Shown: positions 46,855 through 55,675 of the stretch, piece after piece
Position numbering within the stretch: the stretch's first letter is position 1
Layout of the letters: every line of letters starts with the position of its first letter
Origin: Nitrosomonas sp.
Lineage (GTDB): Bacteria > Pseudomonadota > Gammaproteobacteria > Burkholderiales > Nitrosomonadaceae
Direction: 5' to 3'
Assembly: GCA_016710135.1 (NCBI GenBank)
Contig: JADJLM010000005.1
Location: forward strand, 228,677 to 292,676
DNA length: 64,000 nucleotides
Translations under genes and position numbers: made by a program
Notes under the pieces: generated by a model
The model's database searches: none
Seen by the model: only the letters and a program-made list of their open reading frames with translations
What the model was told of the DNA's origin: nothing

Positions 46855-48183
46855 GTGACGCCTTCAGCTTTAGCGATTGATACATTACTCGAAGCACGCT
46901 GGATTGTTCCAGTTGATCCCCCCAATACAGCTTTAATTGATCACGCCATTGCAATTCATGATGGCAAGATCATCGCTATCCTCCCATCTGCTGAAGCACT
47001 CTCACAATTTATACCAAAACAACATTTTGCTCTAAAGCATCACCTCATCATTCCAGGCCTCATTAACTCACACACGCATGCAGCGATGACTCTAATGCGA
47101 GGTATAGCTGATGATCTCCCGTTAATCGATTGGTTAAAAAACTGTATATGGCCAGTTGAGAAACAATGGGTTGACGCCGATTTTGTTCTGGCAGGAACAA
47201 CTTTAGCGTGTGCAGAAATGCTAAAAGGTGGTATTACCTGCTTCAATGATATGTATTTCTTCCCTGAAAAAGCAGTGGAAGCAGCTATTAGATCGGGCAT
47301 CCGCGCTGCAATTGGACTTATCAGTATTGAATTTCCTACTGCTTATGCAACGGATGCGAATGATTATCTCGCCAAAGGGCTCGCGCTTCGTGATCAATAC
47401 TTAGGATATCCCAATCTGTCCTTTTGTCTAGCGCCACACGCACCTTATACTGTTAGCGATAGTACGCTGTCTAATATCTTCACGTTTGCAAATCAGCTGG
47501 ATTTGCCAATTCATATGCACCTGCATGAGACTCATGAAGAAATCGCCAACAGTCTTCATGATTTTGGAATCCGTCCCATTGAACGCTTACAAAAGCTCAA
47601 TTTACTTGGATCCAATCTGATTGCTGTGCATATGGTTCATTTAATCAATGAAGAAATCAACTTATTAAAACTGCACAATTGCAATGTAATCCACTGCCCT
47701 TCTTCCAATATGAAGCTTGCGAGCGGTATCGCACCCATTGTTGATCTAATTAATCAATCAATCAATGTCGCAATTGGAACAGATGGAGCAGCTAGTAATA
47801 ATAGACTGGATATGTTTGAAGAAATGCGCCTTACATCATTGCTCGGGAAAGTCACTCGAGGCGCTCAGGTACTACCTGCTCACCAAATATTACGTATGGC
47901 AACCCTTAATGGTGCGACTGCTCTGGGTATTGAATCGGTAACTGGCTCATTATTGGTTGGTAAAGCTGCAGACATTACTGCAATCGATTTTTCTGACTTG
48001 GAGTTATCACCTTGTTTTGATCCACTTTCCCACCTAATTTATGTTGCTAGTCGAGAACACGTTAGCCATGTATGGGTCAACGGTGAACTCTTGCTGAACG
48101 CAGGAGAACTTGTTACTCTGAACGAGGTAGAAATTATTGAGCGCACACAGCATTGGCAAAACCGCATCACAAATAAACAATGA
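46855..48183 (+). CDS. TRZ/ATZ family amidohydrolase (5-methylthioadenosine / S-adenosylhomocysteine deaminase type)
   Basis: A 442-residue zinc amidohydrolase that probably deaminates methylthioadenosine, S-adenosylhomocysteine or a related purine compound. Metal-site motifs are PGLINSHTHAAMTLMRG, HMHLHETHEE and VHMVHL, and IGTDGAASNNRLDMFEEMRL carries the active-site Asp. Length is typical for MtaD. It is followed by ubiG and gph, an order known in other betaproteobacteria. The exact substrate is inferred from the family. Confidence 0.88.
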   Translation: MTPSALAIDTLLEARWIVPVDPPNTALIDHAIAIHDGKIIAILPSAEALSQFIPKQHFALKHHLIIPGLINSHTHAAMTLMRGIADDLPLIDWLKNCIWPVEKQWVDADFVLAGTTLACAEMLKGGITCFNDMYFFPEKAVEAAIRSGIRAAIGLISIEFPTAYATDANDYLAKGLALRDQYLGYPNLSFCLAPHAPYTVSDSTLSNIFTFANQLDLPIHMHLHETHEEIANSLHDFGIRPIERLQKLNLLGSNLIAVHMVHLINEEINLLKLHNCNVIHCPSSNMKLASGIAPIVDLINQSINVAIGTDGAASNNRLDMFEEMRLTSLLGKVTRGAQVLPAHQILRMATLNGATALGIESVTGSLLVGKAADITAIDFSDLELSPCFDPLSHLIYVASREHVSHVWVNGELLLNAGELVTLNEVEIIERTQHWQNRITNKQ

Positions 48184-48193
48184 AAGGAGAAAA

Positions 48194-48901
48194 ATGGATA
48201 ATAATGGTATCAACGCAGATCCATTAGAGCTTGAAAAATTTAGTCAGCTAGCTCATCACTGGTGGGATCCCAATAGTGAATTCAAGCCATTGCATGAAAT
48301 CAACCCACTCAGGTTGGATTATATTGATCAAGTCAGCGGCGGTCTTAGCGGAAAATCTGTTGTCGATGTTGGATGTGGTGGTGGCATCTTATCAGAATCT
48401 ATGGCAGCTCGAGGTGCAAGCGTAACCGGAATTGATTTAAGTGATAAAGCTTTAAAAGTCGCCAAACTACACTTACTAGAAAGCGGTCACCAAGTTGATT
48501 ATCGTAAAATTACCGTAGAAATGCTTGCTAGCGAGCACCCACAGCATTTTGACGTTGTAACCTGCATGGAGATGATTGAACACGTCCCTGATCCAGCCAG
48601 CGTAATTAAATCCTGCGCTCGGCTTGTGAAGCCCGGTGGCTGGGTATTCTTTTCCACCATCAATCGCAACCCCAAGGCCTATCTTTTTGCTATTATCGGA
48701 GCTGAATATATTTTAAGGTTATTGCCGCGCGGAACACACGAATACGCTAAATTTATTAAACCTTCAGAACTTGCTCATATGGCCCGTAACGCTGGGCTGA
48801 GTGAAACCAGGATAATTGGCATGACCTATAATCCCATCACAAAAATTTACGCGCTGGAATCTGATACGAGCGTTAACTACATTATGGTCTTTCAAACCTA
48901 G
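48194..48901 (+). CDS. ubiG: Ubiquinone biosynthesis O-methyltransferase UbiG
   Basis: Methylates two hydroxyl groups during ubiquinone synthesis using S-adenosylmethionine. The ATG at 48194 follows a perfect AAAGGAGA site (48183-48190) and gives a 235-residue protein of normal length; the frame is open upstream inside the previous gene. Motifs are FSQLAHHWWDPNSEFKPLHE, the SAM site VVDVGCGGGILSESMA and VTCMEMIEHVPDP. It overlaps the promoter-proximal gene only through its ribosome-binding site, so it is in the same operon. Confidence 0.96.
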   Translation: MDNNGINADPLELEKFSQLAHHWWDPNSEFKPLHEINPLRLDYIDQVSGGLSGKSVVDVGCGGGILSESMAARGASVTGIDLSDKALKVAKLHLLESGHQVDYRKITVEMLASEHPQHFDVVTCMEMIEHVPDPASVIKSCARLVKPGGWVFFSTINRNPKAYLFAIIGAEYILRLLPRGTHEYAKFIKPSELAHMARNAGLSETRIIGMTYNPITKIYALESDTSVNYIMVFQT

Positions 48902-48943
48902 TCAATACTTTCAACCTTTTTTATCAAACACTAATAACAATAA

Positions 48944-49591
48944 ATGGTTGACGCTATCCTGTTTGATTTTGACGGAACAGTCGCTGATACAGCACCTGAT
49001 TTAGGCTATGCCCTCAATCGGCAGCGTATCAACCGCGGTTTACCGTCGCTCCCGATCAGCAGCATTCGAACACAAGCTTCTGCTGGATCTCGCGGCCTGC
49101 TCCAACTCGGATTCAATCTAGCACCAACTCATCCCGAATATGAGCTAATGCGCGAAGAATTTCTACAGTTCTACGCTGAACGTCTTTGTCACGATACTTG
49201 CTTATTTCCAGGCATCGCAGATATTTTAGATTATCTAGATTCTGCCAATATTCCATGGGGCATTGTAACTAACAAGCCCTCGCGGTTTACCAAACCCATT
49301 GTGCAATCACTCGGTCTCCATCAGCGCGCAGCCTGCATTATCAGTGGAGACGATACACCGAATACCAAGCCGCACCCAGAGCCGCTACTGCATGCTTGCA
49401 GCCAGATCGATGCCAAGCCTGCAAATTGTATCTATCTTGGTGATGATATACGCGATGTAAAAGCAAGCCTTGCTGCAGGAATCACACCCATTGTAGCTCG
49501 CTATGGCTATCTCGGTAATGATGGTCCTCCTGAACTATGGGGTGCTGATCACCTAATTGATCACCCCAAAGAACTGATCAATTATCTATGA
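48944..49591 (+). CDS. gph: Phosphoglycolate phosphatase (HAD family, Gph)
   Basis: Dephosphorylates 2-phosphoglycolate, the product of the Rubisco oxygenase reaction, which matters in a CO2-fixing organism. The 215-residue HAD protein has motif I FDFDGTVADTAPDLG, motif II IVTNKPSRFTKP, motif III KPHPEPLL and motif IV YLGDDIRDVKAS. Length and the position after ubiG match the family. A wider HAD specificity cannot be excluded. Confidence 0.9.
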   Translation: MVDAILFDFDGTVADTAPDLGYALNRQRINRGLPSLPISSIRTQASAGSRGLLQLGFNLAPTHPEYELMREEFLQFYAERLCHDTCLFPGIADILDYLDSANIPWGIVTNKPSRFTKPIVQSLGLHQRAACIISGDDTPNTKPHPEPLLHACSQIDAKPANCIYLGDDIRDVKASLAAGITPIVARYGYLGNDGPPELWGADHLIDHPKELINYL

Positions 49592-49792
49592 GATTGGGGG
49601 CTTTCAGCGGTAAGCTAATACAATTTAGATACAAGCACAGCTAGCCATTGATTTAATTAATTCCGCATCAGTAGAATAACCTTAACACGCAACTTGGATT
49701 AATTATTCTCTTGGTAAACTGCTTCGCAGATTTCTATCAACACTTGATAATCTCAGTCTGCGCTATAAACAACGATTTATAGGAAACTTGAT

Positions 49793-50215
49793 ATGTATCA
49801 TGCAAAAAGGTGGCTATGCTATTTCGCTGTTTTTTACTTTCTCATCGATTCTTGTATTGCTGACTCGATTGCACCCAAACATGTTCAGGGTGCTCAAACG
49901 ATCGATACCTTAACTGCGAAATTGCTTTTTGATCAAAAAACCCCTTTCATAGACGTGCGTAAGCACGAAGACTTCATTGCAGGGCATATTCCTGGCGCGT
50001 ATCATTTGTCAATCAAAAGCAATTTCGATGAGCCCAGTTTGCAAGCGATCGTGGATAAAGAAAGTCCGGTTGTGGTTTATTGTAATGGGATTCATTGCAT
50101 GGGCAGTTCGATAGCCGCACAGAAGGCTGTTGAGTGGGGTTGGACAACAATTTATTACTACCGCGAAGGAATACCAGCTTGGAAAAATAACGCACATCCC
50201 ATTCAAACACAATAA
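49793..50215 (+). CDS. Exported rhodanese-like protein
   Basis: A 140-residue single-domain rhodanese with an N-terminal signal peptide (WLCYFAVFYFLIDSCIADS). The domain reads LLFDQKTPFIDVRKHEDFIA, then GHIPGAYHLS, and the active-site loop begins at Cys97 in VVVYCNGIHCMGSS, with an unusual second cysteine at 102. It probably handles sulfane sulfur in the periplasm; substrate unknown. It lies 58 bases upstream of the DJ-1 gene, ignoring the latter's upstream frame. Confidence 0.85.
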   Translation: MYHAKRWLCYFAVFYFLIDSCIADSIAPKHVQGAQTIDTLTAKLLFDQKTPFIDVRKHEDFIAGHIPGAYHLSIKSNFDEPSLQAIVDKESPVVVYCNGIHCMGSSIAAQKAVEWGWTTIYYYREGIPAWKNNAHPIQTQ

Positions 50216-50294
50216 AATTAATCTATACCGGCTAGAATTCAAGTGTCTGAGCCAATCGTAACAGTCGCATTAGATGATGTATACAGGAGTTTGC

Positions 50295-50876
50295 ATGAGT
50301 AAAAAGAAAATTTTGATGCTAGTGGGGGATTATGTAGAAGACTATGAAGCGATGGTTCCTTTCCAAGCCCTGAATATGGTTGGGCACACGGTGCATGCTG
50401 TATGTCCAGACAAAAAATCGGGGGATAGCGTTCGGACTGCCGTTCATGATTTCGAAGGCGATCAGACTTATTCAGAAAAACCAGGACACTTGTTTCGATT
50501 AAACGCTCACTTCTCAAAAATCAAAGTGGAGCAATATGACGCATTGGTCATTCCTGGTGGACGCTCACCTGAATATATTCGACTGAACCCAAAAGTAATC
50601 AAGATTGTGCAGCACTTTGCTCAACAAAGGAAGCCAATTGCAGCTATTTGCCATGGCGCACAACTGCTAGTAGCAGCCGATAGTGTGCGCGGTAGAACGT
50701 GTTCAGCCTATCCTACCTTGGAACCTGACGTCAAGCGCGCTGGTGGAAAGTATATCGATATTCCTATGGACAAAGCACATAGGGATCAAAATTTGGTAAC
50801 AGCACCTGGATGGCCTGCCCATTCCGATTGGCTTGCAAAGTTTCTAGATCTACTGGGGACGAAAATCAAACCTTAG
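50295..50876 (+). CDS. DJ-1/PfpI family protein
   Basis: A 193-residue cytoplasmic protein. The start at 50295 (MSKKKILMLVGDYVEDYEAM) has AGGAG six bases upstream. The nucleophile elbow is C119 in PIAAICHGAQLL, and the family also shows DALVIPGGRSPEYI and VTAPGWPAHSDWL. Members act as glyoxalases, chaperones or amidases; here the activity is unknown. It lies between the rhodanese and the hydrolase, all on the same strand. Confidence 0.9.
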   Translation: MSKKKILMLVGDYVEDYEAMVPFQALNMVGHTVHAVCPDKKSGDSVRTAVHDFEGDQTYSEKPGHLFRLNAHFSKIKVEQYDALVIPGGRSPEYIRLNPKVIKIVQHFAQQRKPIAAICHGAQLLVAADSVRGRTCSAYPTLEPDVKRAGGKYIDIPMDKAHRDQNLVTAPGWPAHSDWLAKFLDLLGTKIKP

Positions 50877-50897
50877 AAATTATAGGAGAGTATTACC

Positions 50898-51883
50898 ATG
50901 CTTTTTATTACGAGCCGATTACCAACTGTCAATACAGAACCTGAATTGAATAAAAATTTTCAATTTAATTTAGGTGACAATTCATCAGGCCGTGAGTTAT
51001 TTTGCTGCAAGCGTCTTAAAAAAGATCACTATGAAGAAATCGGTAGTAAAAATCTCATGCAGGCGATTAAAGAGTCAAAATATCGTCAAGTATTAATTTA
51101 TATCCATGGTTTCTCTAATCTCCCTGAAGCCGCGTTCAAGGATGCTGAGGAATTACAATTGTTATGCAATAAGAAGAAAGCAGATGAAGTGCTCATCCTT
51201 CCAATAATTTGGCCTTGTGACAATGATCTGGGTATTGTTAAAGATTATTGGGACGATCAAAAATCAGCGGATCAAAGTTCATTTGCATTCGCGCGCATGC
51301 TGCAGAAATTTATGGAATGGCGAAATTCACCTGAATGCAATTTGAAAAATAATTATTGTTTGAAGCGGATGAATGTGCTGGCCCATTCGATGGGGAATCG
51401 CGTATTTCGCCAAACCTTAGTGCATTGGAGAAAATATGATCAACCACAAGGGTTACCCCTACTATTTAGAAATTCTTTTTGGTAGCGGCTGATATTTTGA
51501 ATGAATCACTACATAAAGGAGAATCAGGTGAACTCATCAGTCATGCCTCTCGCAATGTCGTTGTTTACTATGCATCTGATGATCTTGCATTGCGAGCCAG
51601 TAAGGTTTCAAATTTAAAGAACGCTGAAGCCTCACGCCGCCTTGGTCATTCTGGCCCGGAGGATATGGAACAAACACCCAAAAATGTTTATGCACTTGAT
51701 TGCGACGATGTGAATACCATTTATGATCCACCCGTCGGGCATTCCTACTTTAAATCAGGAAAGAAAAAGAATGAACCAGGTGTAGTTTTTGATCATATAT
51801 TTGAAACAATTTTATCGGGTCGTGTATTTCCTGATGATCAGAATAGAAAATCAACGATCTTAAGTTTGAGCAAAAAATCTTGA
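50898..51883 (+). CDS. Alpha/beta hydrolase (DUF900-like), one frameshift
   Basis: The first frame (50898-51485) begins MLFITSRLPTVNTEPELNKN and has VLIYIHGFSNLPEAAFKDAE and the nucleophile elbow VLAHSMGNRVF. The second frame (to 51883) continues VAADILNESLHKGE, with VVVYYASDDLALRASK and LGHSGPEDM. Adding one T to the T5 run at 51476-51480 joins them at FRNSFLVAADILN to give about 328 residues. This looks like a serine hydrolase of the DUF900/lecithase-like group; substrate unknown. It is probably intact in the organism. Confidence 0.75.
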
Positions 51884-51926
51884 TTGAGCTGGTTAATTTG
51901 CTTAAATTGAATCTACTATCCAAGTA

Positions 51927-54176
51927 ATGATACGAATAGGAAAGATTTCTCAGCTACTTTGCAATAGCTTCACTCGCAATGGTAACTATCAAATACCTTG
52001 GATATTGATCGTCATTATTGCTGGATTGCTCTCTGCGTGTGATCGTCCAATTTGGAATAGCCCTTATTCCAGTGAAGATGCAAGCAAGAATATACTCTAC
52101 AACGCATTTGCTGAAAGACCTAAACACCTGGATCCGGTTCAGTCCTATAGCTCCAATGAGATATTACTCACGGCGCAGATCTATCAACCACCACTGCAAT
52201 ATCACTACTTAAAGCGTCCTTTCACCCTGATTCCACAAACGACACAAGAGATGCCTCTCATCAAGTACGTTGATGAGAACGGTAATGAATTACATGCGGA
52301 AGGAGATGTTTCAAGTATTGCCTATTCCATTTACGAAATTTCGATTAAATCCGGTATCCGTTATCAACCTCATCCTGCGTTTGCTAAAACCGACCAGGGA
52401 GACTTTCGCTATCATGCGTTAACGCCAATAGAAACCGGGTCAATCTTTAAACTGGGTGATTTCACAGCATTAGGGTCTCGTGAACTTTTAGCAGAGGACT
52501 ATGCCTACCAAATCAAACGATTGGCCCATCCCAAACTACATTCTCCTATTTTTGGCTTGATGTCTGAATATATCGTAGGACTCAAAGATCTTGCTGAAAC
52601 GCTAAGAAATGCGGCAAGCAAATTACCCAAGGATGCATATCTTGATTTACGCAATTTTCCATTGGAAGGCGTGGAAATCGTTGATGCCTTCACATACCGC
52701 ATCAAAATCAAAGGGAAATATCCACAATTTATCTACTGGCTAGCCATGCCCTTTTTTGCACCTATCCCTTGGGAGGTAGAACGATTTTATTCCCAACCAG
52801 GGCTGACTGAAAAAAATATCACACTTGATTGGTATCCAGTCGGAACGGGAGCTTATATGCTGGTCGAAAACGATCCTAACCGCATCATGGTACTGGAACG
52901 CAATCCCTATTTTCAGGATGAATATTATCCAGTAGACGGCATGCCCGAAGATGTAGAAAATGGTTTACTCACCGATGCGGGGAAACCTTTACCCTTCATT
53001 GATAAAATCATTTTTAGCCGTGAAAAAGAAAATATCCCGCGATGGAACAAATTTTTACAGGGCTACTATGACGCATCCGGTATTGGTTCAGATAGTTTTG
53101 ATCAAGCAGTTCAATTAACAAGCCATGGTGAAGCGACGGTAACGGATGAAATGCAACATCAAGGCATTCGACTGGAAACAGCTGTGGCAGCATCGACTTA
53201 CTATATGGGATTTAATATGCTTGATCCCGTTGTGGGAGGTCGGACAGATCAAGAAAAAGCTGCTGCCAGAAAATTACGGCAAGCGATTTCAATTGCAGTT
53301 GACTATGAAGAGTATGTATCTATTTTTGCTAATGGAAGAGGAATACCCGCCCAAGGACCTATTCCCCCAGGCATAATAGGCTATCGAGACGGTAAACAGG
53401 GCGTGAACAGCACAGTTCATCAATGGATCGATGGTCGTATTAAGCGAAGATCGATTGAAGAAGCCAAAAAACTGTTAACCGAAGCTGGATACCCTGATGG
53501 AATCGATATTAAAACTGGCGTTCCACTAGTCCTTTATTTTGATGCTACTTCGCGAAGCGCTGATGATAAATCTGTACTTGATTGGATGCGCAAGCAATTC
53601 AAAAAGATCAATATCCAATTGGTTGTAAGAAGCACAGACTACAATCGTTTTCAAGACAAAATGCGCAAAGGAAATGCGCAAATCTTCGAATGGGGGTGGA
53701 ATGCCGATTACCCCGATCCTGAGAATTTTTTGTTTCTGCTGTATGGACCTCAAAGTAAGGCTGGTAACCAGAGTGGCAATAATGCGGCTAATTATGATAA
53801 TCCAGAATATAACCAGTTATTTGAACGTATGGAAAAAATGGGTAATAGTCCTGAACGGCAAGCGATTATCGATCAAATGGTGGAAATTTTACGCTACGAT
53901 GCACCCTGGTTATGGGGATATCACCCTAAGGATTATGCGCTCTATCACGAATGGTACCAAAATGTAAAACCCAACAAGATGTCTTATAACAACATGAAGT
54001 ACTTGCGTATCAATGCTGAATTACGGGAACGCAAACAGAGGGAGTGGAATCAACCAGTACTTTGGCCTATTGGCGCCGCTGTGATTATACTAATCCTGAG
54101 CCTACTGCCTGGATTTATTGCGTATCGCCGAAAAGAACGTAAAACTGAAATCAAGCAACTTGGCTTAAAAATGTAA
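51927..54176 (+). CDS. Peptide-type ABC solute-binding lipoprotein with C-terminal membrane anchor
   Basis: A 749-residue family 5 extracellular solute-binding protein (oligopeptide/nickel type). The lipobox ends at Cys38 (IAGLLSACDRP). Family motifs include NAFAERPKHLDPVQSYSSNE, GTGAYMLVENDPNRIMVLER, RKLRQAISIAVDYEEYVSIF and AQIFEWGWNADYPDPENFLF. Unusually, it ends with a second membrane segment (LWPIGAAVIILILSLLPGFI, about 711-731) followed by a basic tail (YRRKERK). It is larger than typical OppA (about 540). The permease gene starts 3 bases after its stop. Confidence 0.85.
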   Translation: MIRIGKISQLLCNSFTRNGNYQIPWILIVIIAGLLSACDRPIWNSPYSSEDASKNILYNAFAERPKHLDPVQSYSSNEILLTAQIYQPPLQYHYLKRPFTLIPQTTQEMPLIKYVDENGNELHAEGDVSSIAYSIYEISIKSGIRYQPHPAFAKTDQGDFRYHALTPIETGSIFKLGDFTALGSRELLAEDYAYQIKRLAHPKLHSPIFGLMSEYIVGLKDLAETLRNAASKLPKDAYLDLRNFPLEGVEIVDAFTYRIKIKGKYPQFIYWLAMPFFAPIPWEVERFYSQPGLTEKNITLDWYPVGTGAYMLVENDPNRIMVLERNPYFQDEYYPVDGMPEDVENGLLTDAGKPLPFIDKIIFSREKENIPRWNKFLQGYYDASGIGSDSFDQAVQLTSHGEATVTDEMQHQGIRLETAVAASTYYMGFNMLDPVVGGRTDQEKAAARKLRQAISIAVDYEEYVSIFANGRGIPAQGPIPPGIIGYRDGKQGVNSTVHQWIDGRIKRRSIEEAKKLLTEAGYPDGIDIKTGVPLVLYFDATSRSADDKSVLDWMRKQFKKINIQLVVRSTDYNRFQDKMRKGNAQIFEWGWNADYPDPENFLFLLYGPQSKAGNQSGNNAANYDNPEYNQLFERMEKMGNSPERQAIIDQMVEILRYDAPWLWGYHPKDYALYHEWYQNVKPNKMSYNNMKYLRINAELRERKQREWNQPVLWPIGAAVIILILSLLPGFIAYRRKERKTEIKQLGLKM

Positions 54177-54179
54177 TCA

Positions 54180-55157
54180 ATGTTTAACTATATTATCCGA
54201 CGCATCTGCTACGCGATTCCAATCTTGATTGGCGTCAATCTTATTACATTCGTTTTGTTTTTTATGGTCAACACGCCCGACGATATGGCAAGGATGAATC
54301 TAGGGGTTAAATATGTAACCGATGAGGCAATCGAAAAATGGAAGCAGGATCGGGGCTATGACAAACCACTCATCTATAACCAAGCAACAGAAGGTTTTTC
54401 GAAGCTAACACAGACGATCTTCTTCGAAAAATCGGTTGCCATGTTTGTGTTTGATTTTGGTCAGGCAGATGATGGGCGTGATATCGCACATGAAATCAAA
54501 TCTCGCATGATTCCTAGCTTGGCTATTGCTTTACCAGTATTCTTATTAGGAATATGGGCCTACATCACGCTTCCTTTGATTATGGTTTTTTTCCGTATGC
54601 CTTATATTGACTTCTGGGGTGTTGTGCTATGCGTAGCACTGATGTCAATTTCAAGTCTTTTCTATATCATCAGCGGTCAATTCTTAATCAGTAAAGTTTG
54701 GCATCTAGTCCCGATTTCAGGCTACAGCACAGGATTCGATGCGGGAAAGTTTTTATTGCTACCTGTGGTAATCGGGGTAATCAGCAGTATCGGTGCTAAT
54801 ACTCGCTGGTATCGAACAATCTTTTTGGAGGAAATGAACAAAGAGTATGTTCGTACTGCGCGTGCTAAAGGTTTACCAGAAAGCACTGTACTATTTAAAC
54901 ATGTGCTTAGAAATGCGCTCATTCCAATTCTAACAGGCGCAGTCGTTACAATCCCACTCTTATTCCTAGGCAGTCTTATCACCGAATCATTTTTTGGTAT
55001 TCCGGGTCTCGGCAGCTACACTATCGAGGCTATTAATGCTCAAGATTTCGCTATCGTCCGCGCTATGGTATTCATTGGTTCATTTCTTTATATCATCGGC
55101 CTTATCCTAACGGATATTTCCTACACCTTAGTCGATCCTAGAATAAGGCTGATGTAG
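54180..55157 (+). CDS. Peptide-type ABC permease (OppB/DppB-like)
   Basis: A 325-residue inner-membrane permease. It begins MFNYIIRRICYAIPILIGVN, the OppB-type start, and has the EAA-like loop EYVRTARAKGLPESTVLFKH followed by VLRNALIPILTGAVVTIPLL and the C-terminal DISYTLVDPRIRLM. The central part (VFLLGIWAYITLPLIMVFFR) is longer and less conserved than usual. It has no OppC-type partner or ATPase next to it in this window. Membership of the family is firm; a working importer would need subunits encoded elsewhere. Confidence 0.88.
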   Translation: MFNYIIRRICYAIPILIGVNLITFVLFFMVNTPDDMARMNLGVKYVTDEAIEKWKQDRGYDKPLIYNQATEGFSKLTQTIFFEKSVAMFVFDFGQADDGRDIAHEIKSRMIPSLAIALPVFLLGIWAYITLPLIMVFFRMPYIDFWGVVLCVALMSISSLFYIISGQFLISKVWHLVPISGYSTGFDAGKFLLLPVVIGVISSIGANTRWYRTIFLEEMNKEYVRTARAKGLPESTVLFKHVLRNALIPILTGAVVTIPLLFLGSLITESFFGIPGLGSYTIEAINAQDFAIVRAMVFIGSFLYIIGLILTDISYTLVDPRIRLM

Positions 55158-55231
55158 CGAACCTCCTTATCCAGGAGGCAAAACTTAACTAACCGCTGCA
55201 ATGCATCAATGATCAAGCCTTAGCAACAAGC

Positions 55232-55477
55232 TTAACCATAGGTATTAATCACATATCTGAGAATACCGCTAGTGGCCGCAATAAGGATAGCCAGGCCGCC
55301 AACAACGGCAAGCCCTTCGAGCAGGAAAGCAAACACCGCTTCACGGGTCGTTTTGAACTCTTCTTCACCCTCTTTGTTCCGTCGACTATCTTTTCGCTTT
55401 TTTACCCACATTTGAGTCGCTATTACAAACGGGATTGCCAAGATAGAAATCAGTAGCACATCTGTAGATTCATCCAT
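55232..55477 (-). CDS. Small membrane protein of unknown function
   Basis: An 81-residue protein with two hydrophobic segments (VLLISILAIPFVIATQMWV and FAFLLEGLAVVGGLAILIAA) around a highly charged loop (KKRKDSRRNKEGEEEFKTTR). A GGAACGA-type ribosome-binding site lies upstream. It is alone and convergent with the permease gene. Family not recognised; coding is supported by the clean pattern of membrane and charged regions. Confidence 0.65.
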   Translation of the reverse strand: MDESTDVLLISILAIPFVIATQMWVKKRKDSRRNKEGEEEFKTTREAVFAFLLEGLAVVGGLAILIAATSGILRYVINTYG

Positions 55478-55675
55478 TCGATCGTTCCTTTACGCTATAA
55501 TTATTATTGGTTGAAATCATTAATTTTTTCTCAATTATTGTTTTTTATTATAACAGACATCGTAATTCCTGCTCTCTATCTCTATCGTTTCCTCCCATTG
55601 AAAGTACTTTGCCTTTCTCTTTAAAAGAATAGCGTTAATGATTAGAAATGGAACTAAAAGAAATTTAATTACAAT

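Noticed and set aside
46855..48183. Calling the amidohydrolase a triazine (atrazine) degradation enzyme
   Set aside because: The TRZ/ATZ name is historical; context with ubiG and gph and the motifs fit a housekeeping purine deaminase better.
55164..55181. CCTCC...GGAGG hairpin after the permease as terminator
   Set aside because: Five-base stem without a T run; insufficient.
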